A stretch of 64,000 nt of DNA, taken from the NCBI GenBank assembly GCA_964429355.1, contig CAYSCH010000002.1:1-64000 (forward strand), in the 5' to 3' direction. Position 1 is the stretch's first letter. The number at the start of each line of letters is the position of its first letter. Shown one piece after another: positions 53,730 to 61,689 of this stretch. The stretch is from JAAYAY01 sp964429355 (GTDB lineage: Bacteria > Planctomycetota > Planctomycetia > Pirellulales > Thermoguttaceae). Position numbers and translations under genes: made by a program. A model generated the notes under the pieces. The model saw only the letters and a program-made list of their open reading frames with translations. It made no database searches and was not told where the DNA came from.

Positions 53730-54665
53730 ATGACCCTTTACCGCCTCAACATCTCGGCCAAAGAATGCCTCATCGCTCTCTCCATCGCAGCCATTTCAGC
53801 AGTTGCAGAGACTGGCAGCGGCGAAGCATACCGGATGTGGACGGATCATACGGGCAAATTTAGCATAGAAGCCGTGTGTGTGCGATTTGAAGATGCGGCC
53901 GTCCGACTCAAGAAGAGGGACGAGGCAGAAGTTCTTGTTCCTCTGGTACAGCTCAGCAAGGCAGATCAGGAATTCGTCATATTGAACGGTCAATCGCGGC
54001 CCGTACTATCCGGAAAGGTCGAGACCCAGGATACAAGTGGTGGGCCGTTATCGGGCGATAATGGTGAGTTGGATGAGAAGGCAATGTTTCGTCAGTGGGA
54101 TGCGGATGGGCCGAGCTACGGATACGGAGCCTTAGCGCAGGAGACGGGAGCAGGGCGGTTATCAAACGCCAATAGCGCACCAGACGAGAAGGCAGTGCAA
54201 CGCCGACTGGAAGCAATACGTAAGAAGATCGAGGGCTTACTGCGGCGAGGGAAGGGAAACGTCTTTGTCGTGGCGCTAATGGAAACACAATATCACAAGA
54301 ACGTCGTTCGGAGATTGCCTCGAAGTCTGCTGGGCCGTCCCGACGGCTTGTTTCTTGGTGATAGCACGGAGCATCGGAGTGGCAGTCCCGGAGAGTTCTT
54401 TCCAGTCCCAAACGCGGATTTCGTGGTGGTCGAAGGCAAGGAAGCTGTGATTCAGACAATTACCACACACATGTCGAAGTATATTCGAGCGTCAAGCGAG
54501 CAGCCAAGACGAATGTCTGTGCCAAAACCTCCGCCATCCAGCGGTAACTGGCAACTGGTCGGTCGGTTTGAGGGACGGGGAGTTGCCGATGTAGCCCTTC
54601 AACAGGCTCAGACTCTCTGGCAACGCCAACCCCATTGGGAGGTCGACCACGCAGCACGGGAGTAG
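53730..54665 (+). CDS. SHD1-domain protein
   Basis: A 311-residue protein starting after GGAAGGAAG. A weak N-terminal export segment (ECLIALSIAAISAVA) precedes an SHD1 domain: YRMWTDHTGKFSIEAVCVRF, then EVLVPLVQLSKADQEFV. The rest, about 200 residues, is unrecognised; one part (KGNVFVVALMETQYHKNVVRR) looks like a folded alpha/beta domain. It shares the SHD1 unit with the gene at 52212-53405, so they may be paralogs or partners. It lies just upstream of the vWA-phosphatase-kinase set. Confidence 0.7.
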   Translation: MTLYRLNISAKECLIALSIAAISAVAETGSGEAYRMWTDHTGKFSIEAVCVRFEDAAVRLKKRDEAEVLVPLVQLSKADQEFVILNGQSRPVLSGKVETQDTSGGPLSGDNGELDEKAMFRQWDADGPSYGYGALAQETGAGRLSNANSAPDEKAVQRRLEAIRKKIEGLLRRGKGNVFVVALMETQYHKNVVRRLPRSLLGRPDGLFLGDSTEHRSGSPGEFFPVPNADFVVVEGKEAVIQTITTHMSKYIRASSEQPRRMSVPKPPPSSGNWQLVGRFEGRGVADVALQQAQTLWQRQPHWEVDHAARE

Positions 54666-54785
54666 ACCAGTTCCATTTCATTAGGTTAGGGGCCGTCGGA
54701 AACGAGGCCCCGAGGCGGAGGCTGACTTACAGGCTCCAAGAAAGCCCTGGCGACCGTTGGTTTCGATTCCGTGGGAGGGACAGCA

Positions 54786-54974
54786 ATGTCATCGCTGACC
54801 TCCCTTTCAAATGGAGGTGCTGTTGAGCGAGATGCCGCTTTATCTCCTCTCCGCAGCTTGCATGCAGACGAGATCGACCACGACATGACACTACGAGGAC
54901 AGGCGTTCGTTGCCGCTCGGCGGCAGCCCGGGGTGCAATGCCAACCTACCGAGCCCTTATCTGCCACCGTGTAG
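54786..54974 (+). CDS. Possible small protein before the vWA gene
   Basis: A 62-residue frame preceded by GGGAGGGA at the right distance from the ATG. It reads SSLTSLSNGGAVERDAALSP with an acidic middle (HADEIDHDM). No family is recognised. The good ribosome site and same-strand place, 55 bases before the vWA gene, support it; the surrounding 364-base region is otherwise empty. Confidence 0.35.
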   Translation: MSSLTSLSNGGAVERDAALSPLRSLHADEIDHDMTLRGQAFVAARRQPGVQCQPTEPLSATV

Positions 54975-55029
54975 TAGCCAAGACCTCCAGCGTCAATGAC
55001 AATATTTTCCACAGCCGAGGAGCCTCGCT

Positions 55030-55869
55030 ATGACCTATTCGGCCGAAATCAGCAGGGCCAATCCGACTTGTTTCTTACTCCTTGTGGATCAATCGGGATC
55101 GATGTCACGGCCGTTTGCCGCCACCTCCGAACGAACCATGGCCGAAGGCGTGGCCGACGCGGTCAACCGCCTTTTGCATACGCTCGTATCTCGCTGTGCC
55201 AAGGGAGAGTACATCCTCGACCGGTACTTTGTTGGCGTGATCGGTTACGGTGCGGGCGTCAACCTGGGGTTTGCAGGAGAACTGGCAGGAGACGTTTTGC
55301 GACCCGTCAGTGCCATCGGAAGTCATCCGTTGCGCATCGATGAACGCGTGCGTCTTGTCGAGGACGGAGCGGGGGGGTTGGTCAGACAGGCCACCAAGTT
55401 TCCGGTATGGTTTGAGCCGTGTGCAGAGGGTCGCACGCCTATGTGCCAGGCTTTGCAGGTAGCACGCGAGGTAATCGGCAATTTCATCGGCCAGTTTCCC
55501 GGCTGTTTTCCTCCGATCGTGATCAACGTGACCGATGGAATAGCCACGGACGGTGATCCCGAGGTGGTTGCGGCAGAGCTATGCAGCCTTGCGTCGCAAG
55601 ACGGCAACGTCCTCCTGATGAACATCCACATCTCTCCGGAAGGAAACCGCGCAATTCTGCTTCCCGCCAGCGAAGCGGAACTGCCCGACGATTACGCTAG
55701 ACGGCTATTTCGGATGTCGAGCCCCTTGCCCGGCGAGATGCTCGAACATGCCCACTCATTGAATTCACCTGTCGTGAATGGGGCGAGAGGCTTCGCCTTT
55801 AACGCGGACTTGAGTTCCGTCGTTATGCTCCTGGAAATCGGTACCAGAGTCAATAGTGGACTTCGTTGA
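55030..55869 (+). CDS. vWA-domain protein, TerY-like
   Basis: A 279-residue cytoplasmic protein that is almost entirely one von Willebrand A domain. The metal-ion-dependent adhesion site is complete: DQSGSMS (DxSxS) at about residue 20, the Thr in EGRTPMCQAL, and the Asp in VINVTDGIATDGD. The start follows GAGGAG. The PP2C gene follows almost directly, and a kinase gene after that, the order of TerY-P type triads. There the vWA protein is thought to be a scaffold or target of the kinase and phosphatase. Confidence 0.85.
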   Translation: MTYSAEISRANPTCFLLLVDQSGSMSRPFAATSERTMAEGVADAVNRLLHTLVSRCAKGEYILDRYFVGVIGYGAGVNLGFAGELAGDVLRPVSAIGSHPLRIDERVRLVEDGAGGLVRQATKFPVWFEPCAEGRTPMCQALQVAREVIGNFIGQFPGCFPPIVINVTDGIATDGDPEVVAAELCSLASQDGNVLLMNIHISPEGNRAILLPASEAELPDDYARRLFRMSSPLPGEMLEHAHSLNSPVVNGARGFAFNADLSSVVMLLEIGTRVNSGLR

Positions 55870-55880
55870 GAAATCACGCC

Positions 55881-56615
55881 ATGTCCATGAGGTTCAATAC
55901 ATTCTGGGCAGTGAGACGAGGCAACACACCCGAGCAGTTTGAGGATGCCTTCGCCGGAGCTGTGGCGACGGGAAGATTCGCAATTGCTGACGGCGCTTCG
56001 GAAAGTTGCTTCGCCGATCTTTGGGCGAGGTTCCTCGTCGAAGAGTTCGTATATCATGCCGATTGTGAGCCCCACGATCTGGATGCCTTCCTTTCTGCCG
56101 CTCAAGGACAATGGCAAGAGGATATTACCCGGCGAATACTTCCCTGGTATGCCGAGGAAGGCGCACGGCAAGGAGCCTTCTCCACGTTCCTGGGGATGAT
56201 TGTGGAAGCGACGGGCCGATCCCTTCTGTGGAGGGCGGCCGCCATCGGGGACAGCTGTCTGTTTCATATCCGGAAAGACAAACTGCACGACTCGTTTCCC
56301 CTCGATTCCTGGAAGCAGTTCGACGCACTCCCCCAACTGCTCGGCTCGCGTACCCCATTGAAATCGGTTGGTGCCGCCTCGGTTCTGAAGAGAAATGGTA
56401 GCGGAGATCCGGGTGACCGTCTTCTCATGATGACCGACGCACTGGCCCAATGGTGCCTCGCTCAGCACGAAGCCGGCAGGTGTCCGTGGAGCCAAATCAC
56501 GTCGCTTTTGGCCTCACCAACAGGCCGAATGGACTTCGAGGTATGGGTTGACGAGCAACGCAACACCGGGCAACTGCAAAATGACGACGTGACATTATTG
56601 GCAATCGACCTGTAA
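55881..56615 (+). CDS. PP2C-family protein phosphatase
   Basis: A 244-residue phosphatase of the PP2C_2 type. Metal-site and core motifs are RFAIADGASESCFADLWARFL, IGDSCLFHIRKD and NDDVTLLAIDL; MTDALAQWCL is the second conserved acidic site. It is expected to remove phosphate from Ser/Thr residues placed by the neighbouring kinase. The ATG at 55881 is 12 bases after the vWA stop; an overlapping TTG at 55866 is another possible start. The kinase gene begins 81 bases downstream. Confidence 0.87.
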   Translation: MSMRFNTFWAVRRGNTPEQFEDAFAGAVATGRFAIADGASESCFADLWARFLVEEFVYHADCEPHDLDAFLSAAQGQWQEDITRRILPWYAEEGARQGAFSTFLGMIVEATGRSLLWRAAAIGDSCLFHIRKDKLHDSFPLDSWKQFDALPQLLGSRTPLKSVGAASVLKRNGSGDPGDRLLMMTDALAQWCLAQHEAGRCPWSQITSLLASPTGRMDFEVWVDEQRNTGQLQNDDVTLLAIDL

Positions 56616-56696
56616 GGGAAAAGGATATGGCATCACTCGCTGAAGCGTCTCTTGTCATCCACAGATCATCGCTTACGGCCATCTTGAGGGGATAGC

Positions 56697-59600
56697 ATGG
56701 ATTGGCCAAGCGCAGCAGACTACGGCGAAGCCGTTCAGAACCTGAAGCACTCCATGCGTGACAAGGAGTTGCGAGCCGGGGACCTGGCCGTAACGCCGCT
56801 GGGAATGCCCATGCTCTGGGCGGGTGGGCTCGCCGATGTCTACAAGATCCACAATCCAAGGTCGGGAAACACTTGGGCGTTGAAGTGTTTTACCCGTAAG
56901 GTAACCGAACAGGAGGAGCGTTATCGGCACATCTCGGCACATCTGAAACAGGCCCGGCTGCCATTCATGGTTGACTTCACCTACCTCAGCCAGGGAGTTT
57001 ATATTCATGGCGAGTGGTTTCCTGTCCTCAAAATGCGTTGGGTCGAGGGCGGAATTCGACTCAATGACTTCGTGGAAGAATATCTCGACCGCCCCCAAAC
57101 CCTGAGAGACCTCCTAAGAATGTGGCCCAAGATGGCGTTGCGGCTACGCAAGGCAGAGGTAACGCACGCCGACTTACAGCACGGCAACGTGCTACTCGTG
57201 CCACGGTCTGATCGACGACTTGCCCTGCGGCTCATCGACTACGACGGAATGCATGTGCCGGCCCTCAAAAGCACACCATCGGCTGAATTGGGCCATCCGG
57301 CCTTCCAGCATCCCCAACGCAGCCGCGAGGGAATCTACTCGTCCGAGGTTGACCGATTCTCCCACTTGGCAATTTGCTCGGCGATTCAATGTTTGACAGT
57401 GGGTGGACAAGAACTCTGGGATCGCTTTAACAATGGAGACAATCTGTTGTTTCGTGAAGCCGATTTTCAGAGCCCCGCCGATTCCGAGGTCTTTCACTCG
57501 CTGTGGGAACTGCCGGATGAGGATTGCCGAGCTTGGGTCGGTCGACTCGCTTTGGCCTGCCAAGGGCCACTGGAGCACACGCCCCTGCTCGACGGCCTGA
57601 CGCCACCGCCTGGGCAGGCCACGAACGGCTATGTGATTCCCCTCACGCCGTCCGAGAAGCATGCCGCTGAACAGCTCTTGGGCAGTATCGAGAGATTCTT
57701 CCAGGTTGCCACGGCTTGGCCGAGTGCAGAAGATTTCGGCGAAGCCGTAAGGAATCTGCTCTATTCCGTGGGAGATGAGGAATTGTGCAACGGGACATTG
57801 GCAGTTACGCCATTGGGGCTACCGAAGGTCTGGGTGGGTGAGTATGCCCAGGTTTACAGGATCCATAACGCAAAGACCGGCCACACTTGGGCATTGAAGT
57901 GCTTTACGCGGAAGGTTGCCGACCGGGCGAATCGCTACCAGCATATCTCGGCCCATCTGGAACAAGCTCGGCTTCCGTTCATGGTCGACTTCACGTACCT
58001 GGATCGGGGGATTCGGGTTCGTGGGAAGTGGTATCCGGCCCTCAAGATGCGCTGGGTCGAGGGGGGAATCAAGCTCAATGATTTCGTCGAGGAGAATCTG
58101 GAGCGTCCTGAGACTCTTCGAGAGCTTCTGCAACTTTGGGCAGGAATGGCGCGACGGTTGCAGGAAGCCCAGACGGCGCATGCCGACTTAGAACCCAGCA
58201 ACGTATTGCTGGTGCCCGCATCTGACGGGCGTCTTGGCTTGCGCCTGATCGACTACGATGGCATGCACGTTCCGGGGCTTTCCGGCAAGCCCTCGGCTGA
58301 ACTAGGCCATCCTGCCTATCAGCATCCGCAACGGACTCTCGAAGGAACCTACTCGCCAGAGGTGGATCGGTTCTCTCAACTGGTGATTTGCTGTGCGATT
58401 CGTTGCCTCGCCGTGGGAGGGCAGAAACTTTGGGAGCGTTTCAACAAGGGGGACAACCTGCTTTTCCGCGAGCAGGATTTTCTGGACCCCGCCCGTTCAG
58501 AGATCTTTCACGCGTTGTGGGAATTACCGGACGACGACTGTCGAGCTTTGGTCCGACATCTGCTCTTGGCCTGTCAAGGGCCGCTGGTGCAGACGCCGCT
58601 GCTTGACGAAGTAATGCCGCAGTCCAACGAAGCTGCCGACGCCCATGCGCAGCCGCTCACGCCGTTGGCAGCAGATGCCGTCGAGTTGTACAGGGGCGAC
58701 ACGAAGGGATCGTTCCAAGCCGCGACGGCGGAAAGGGCGAGGGCCGAGGCGTCGCTGCAAAACGGCGCCCCGAAGCCCGCAGCGCCGAGTGTTGTTTCAG
58801 GGCGAATGTCCTTTCTCGCATTCGCGCGATGGATCGATCGGCTGTTGGAGACATTTGCCGGCGAAGGCAATTCTGTCATTCACGGGTTCCTTCGGTTTCT
58901 CGGTGTTGTTGGGTTCCTTGTGCTGCTCGGCTTCTTTGCGTATGGATTATCTGGGTCAGTCACCGCATGGATGGCTTCCGTGGAGCGTGCAGAAATACCG
59001 CTGGCCGCAGCCGGACCGGCAGTTGAAGGACCCAACCCACGTGAGACGCCCCCTGAGCCGGTCACGTTGCCGGAATACACCAACGCGATTGGGATGAAGT
59101 TCAAGCTGATTCCAGCAGGCACATTTCTGATGGGAAGCCCGGAAGCTGATCCGGATCGGAGAAGCGATGAGATTCCACAGCACACAGTACGGATTACCGA
59201 GCCATTCTACCTGGGCGTCACTGAAGTAACCAATGCTCAATTTGAACAGATTACAGGATACAACCCAGCACTTGACATAAACCAATTGTATGGCGAAGGC
59301 CCATCGTATCCCGTCATATTTGCCTCCTGGGAGGAAGCAACGGCATTCTGTATGAAGCTCTCTGAATTGGATATCGGAAATGAGTATCGTCTTCCAACCG
59401 AGGCGCAGTGGGAGTATGCGTGCCGCGCTGACGCGACAACGCGATACAATTGTGGCAACGAGCTTGGCACGGAGTACGCGTGGTTCTTTAACCTCGATAA
59501 CCCTGCAGGCCGTCCCCAACCTGTAGGGCAGAAGCGACCGAATGCATGGGGTCTGCACGACATGCATGGAAACGTTGCGGAGTGGTGTCAGGACTGGTAC

Positions 59601-60833
59601 GACAGCGAGTACTACGCGCGGTGCGAGTCGGATGATCCTGCGGGGCCTTCGGCCCCATCTCCATCTTCAATCGGCTCGGATCGCGTCATTCGTGGGGGCT
59701 ATGGGATGCCGCCAAGCTGCCGCTCAGCAGCTCGCGGTAAGGAGTGGGAGAATGGTCACAACTGCACCGTGGGCTTCCGCGTAGCACTTGTTCGGGGAAC
59801 AGCTATGGCTCTCGCAGGAGGTCCCACGGAGCCCTCTGAGCCAGCATCTCCGCCAGACACCCTCAGCGAACCCGTTGCGGTAGTTGCGTCGCGCACCCTC
59901 GAGGGACATGCGCAGACCGTGCAGTCCGTCGCTTTCAGCCCGGATGGTCGGCGGATCGTCAGCGGAAGTGCGGACAAAAGCATTAGGGTTTGGGACGCGG
60001 ACACGGGCCATGAGATCATGACGCTTGAAGGACACGGCGGTATCGTGACAAGTGTCGCTTACAGTCCAGACGGCCAGGTGATTGGCAGCGGAAATCAGGA
60101 CCAGACTATCAAGATCTGGGACGCAAACACGGGGCGCGAGATCAAGTCATTTGAGCAGAGACAGAACGTCATGAGCGTTGCATTCAGTCCGAATGGTTGG
60201 TGGATTGCCAGCGCCGGCTCTGGCTTGGAGCAAAAGATCACGATTTGGGACACGAACACGGGGCAGAATCTGAGGACCCTGGAGGTACCGTACTACTATT
60301 CTTATGATGTGGCGATCTTCACTTATGACGGTCGACGGATTATCGGCGGAGGCATAGGCGACTCCACCAGAGCCACTCGACACGGTAGTATCGGGCTCTG
60401 GGATGCTGACACAGGCGGGCAACTCATGACGCTCGATGGACACGCGATCATAAATAGCGTGGCCGCAAGCCCCGATGGGCGATGGTTCGCCAGCGGCGGT
60501 TCCGATAACAAGGTCCGACTCTGGGACATGGACACAGGCGAAGAATTTAGGACCTTGGAGGGCCACAGAAAGCCGGTCAGAAGCCTGGCCATCGGTCCGA
60601 ACGGGAAGCGAATTGTCAGCGGGAGTTTTGACAAAACGGTCAAAGTCTGGGACGCGGAGTCGGGCCGGCTCATCGGATCACTCGACGGCCACACCGTCTG
60701 CGCGATGAGTGTCGCCATCAGTCCGGACGGCCGGCGGATTGCAAGTGGGGGTTACGACAACACGGTCAGGGTCTGGGACCTCCCTGAGGAGTTGTGGTCG
60801 GACACAAGCGAGTTTGTTAACAACGCTAAATGA
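56697..60833 (+). CDS. Tandem kinase-like, SUMF1-fold and WD40 membrane protein
   Basis: A 1378-residue protein. Two kinase-like domains (about 1-305 and 340-640) are close duplicates. Each keeps the ATP lysine (WALKCF, K63 and K401), the catalytic loop (HADLQHGN, D159/N164; HADLEPSN, D497/N502) and the metal site IDYDGMHVP (D181; D519). Both could be active. A membrane helix is at about 732-751. A SUMF1/C-type-lectin-fold domain (about 792-1035) has NAIGMKFKLIPAGTFLMGS, RLPTEAQWEYACR and GFRVAL; the catalytic Cys of formylglycine-generating enzyme is absent. Seven WD40 repeats (about 1066-1372) make a full propeller. It is probably the kinase of the triad, with an outer sensing half. Confidence 0.88.
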   Translation: MDWPSAADYGEAVQNLKHSMRDKELRAGDLAVTPLGMPMLWAGGLADVYKIHNPRSGNTWALKCFTRKVTEQEERYRHISAHLKQARLPFMVDFTYLSQGVYIHGEWFPVLKMRWVEGGIRLNDFVEEYLDRPQTLRDLLRMWPKMALRLRKAEVTHADLQHGNVLLVPRSDRRLALRLIDYDGMHVPALKSTPSAELGHPAFQHPQRSREGIYSSEVDRFSHLAICSAIQCLTVGGQELWDRFNNGDNLLFREADFQSPADSEVFHSLWELPDEDCRAWVGRLALACQGPLEHTPLLDGLTPPPGQATNGYVIPLTPSEKHAAEQLLGSIERFFQVATAWPSAEDFGEAVRNLLYSVGDEELCNGTLAVTPLGLPKVWVGEYAQVYRIHNAKTGHTWALKCFTRKVADRANRYQHISAHLEQARLPFMVDFTYLDRGIRVRGKWYPALKMRWVEGGIKLNDFVEENLERPETLRELLQLWAGMARRLQEAQTAHADLEPSNVLLVPASDGRLGLRLIDYDGMHVPGLSGKPSAELGHPAYQHPQRTLEGTYSPEVDRFSQLVICCAIRCLAVGGQKLWERFNKGDNLLFREQDFLDPARSEIFHALWELPDDDCRALVRHLLLACQGPLVQTPLLDEVMPQSNEAADAHAQPLTPLAADAVELYRGDTKGSFQAATAERARAEASLQNGAPKPAAPSVVSGRMSFLAFARWIDRLLETFAGEGNSVIHGFLRFLGVVGFLVLLGFFAYGLSGSVTAWMASVERAEIPLAAAGPAVEGPNPRETPPEPVTLPEYTNAIGMKFKLIPAGTFLMGSPEADPDRRSDEIPQHTVRITEPFYLGVTEVTNAQFEQITGYNPALDINQLYGEGPSYPVIFASWEEATAFCMKLSELDIGNEYRLPTEAQWEYACRADATTRYNCGNELGTEYAWFFNLDNPAGRPQPVGQKRPNAWGLHDMHGNVAEWCQDWYDSEYYARCESDDPAGPSAPSPSSIGSDRVIRGGYGMPPSCRSAARGKEWENGHNCTVGFRVALVRGTAMALAGGPTEPSEPASPPDTLSEPVAVVASRTLEGHAQTVQSVAFSPDGRRIVSGSADKSIRVWDADTGHEIMTLEGHGGIVTSVAYSPDGQVIGSGNQDQTIKIWDANTGREIKSFEQRQNVMSVAFSPNGWWIASAGSGLEQKITIWDTNTGQNLRTLEVPYYYSYDVAIFTYDGRRIIGGGIGDSTRATRHGSIGLWDADTGGQLMTLDGHAIINSVAASPDGRWFASGGSDNKVRLWDMDTGEEFRTLEGHRKPVRSLAIGPNGKRIVSGSFDKTVKVWDAESGRLIGSLDGHTVCAMSVAISPDGRRIASGGYDNTVRVWDLPEELWSDTSEFVNNAK

Positions 60834-60897
60834 CCTGTGGGCGTGATTCGCACGGAGGTCGAGAATATCACCCCATGGCTTGGCCACAGAACGTTAA

Positions 60898-60976
60898 GGT
60901 TTCTGTCCTGCGGGCTCCGGGCGAAAAGGTGATCCATGCCGGGAAGGCTGAACCGGGAGCCCGCAGGACAGAAACC
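60898..60976. repeat. 21-base perfect inverted repeat after the kinase gene
   Basis: GGTTTCTGTCCTGCGGGCTC plus one base (60898-60918) pairs perfectly with 60956-60976 around a 37-base loop. No T tract follows, so simple termination is unlikely. It lies 65 bases after the triad's last stop and may be a mobile-element trace or an RNA stability/processing structure. Confidence 0.65.
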
Positions 60977-61047
60977 AGTTGAACTGAAGGTGGTTGAGGT
61001 GGACAAAAGTAGAACAAAGCGTTGGGAATTCAGAAGGAGGAAACACG

Positions 61048-61410
61048 ATGACAAGAGGTGTGGTTTTTGTGGCGGTAGTTCTGCTGATGATCGTCAGTCT
61101 AACGGGGTGTGGCAAAAAAAAGCTACTTCCTGGGGAAGATCGGAACCGTGAGTTCGGGAAGGACGCATTTGTGGTCATCACAGAAGTGGACAAGTACGAT
61201 CCTTCTTCGTTTGTGTTGGAGGGATCGGTTTCAATTATAGACGGGAAGGCGGCCACTTCCGTGCCTGGTGCTGTCTTCGTGGTCGGCGTCCCTGGCAGCG
61301 TGACTGTCGGCGGAAAGACCTTTACCAGCCGTCAGATCATTCTGCTGACCTCAGAGCTTGCCTATACTCTGGCGCCCCGGGATGGAGATAACCATTCCCG
61401 ACAATGTTGA
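61048..61410 (+). CDS. Small lipoprotein, frameshifted near the end
   Basis: A 120-residue protein with AGGAGG before the ATG and a lipobox SLTGC, so probably lipid-anchored. The mature part is beta-rich (VVITEVDKYDPSSFVLEGSV, AVFVVGVPGSVTVGGKTFTS). The frame changes at the CCCCGGG run near 61376-61382. With one base fewer, the sequence continues sensibly as LAPGMEITIPDNVEAFGKTY and on to PETL and a stop at 61483. Either the gene is damaged or the read is wrong by one base. It lies downstream of the kinase triad. Confidence 0.65.
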   Translation: MTRGVVFVAVVLLMIVSLTGCGKKKLLPGEDRNREFGKDAFVVITEVDKYDPSSFVLEGSVSIIDGKAATSVPGAVFVVGVPGSVTVGGKTFTSRQIILLTSELAYTLAPRDGDNHSRQC

Positions 61411-61563
61411 GGCCTTTGGCAAGACATACAAACCGGGCAAGTTTACGGTACCGGGAGATTCAAGGCTTCCTGAAACGCTTTGACGAATGGTTGCTGAAGA
61501 AGAAGAAGCCGCGTCCTAGCTGTTCACGTGTGATCGAGAAACCGACGTAGGGAGATACCAGTG

Positions 61564-61632
61564 ATGGGCGTGATTGAAACAAAACAGTGTCCCGAGTGCA
61601 AGTCGGAAGGCCAACGTATGTCACTGACATAG
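61564..61632 (+). CDS. Tiny CxxC peptide or gene stump
   Basis: A 22-residue frame, MGVIETKQCPECKSEGQRMS and on, with one CxxC knuckle and GGGAGA upstream. It could be the start of a zinc-ribbon gene cut short, standing before the larger zinc-ribbon gene. Confidence 0.3.
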   Translation: MGVIETKQCPECKSEGQRMSLT

Positions 61633-61689
61633 GTAATATTTGGGAGCCTTCCTGTCAAACAGTATCGGCCTCAGCAGGGAGAGTGGGTC

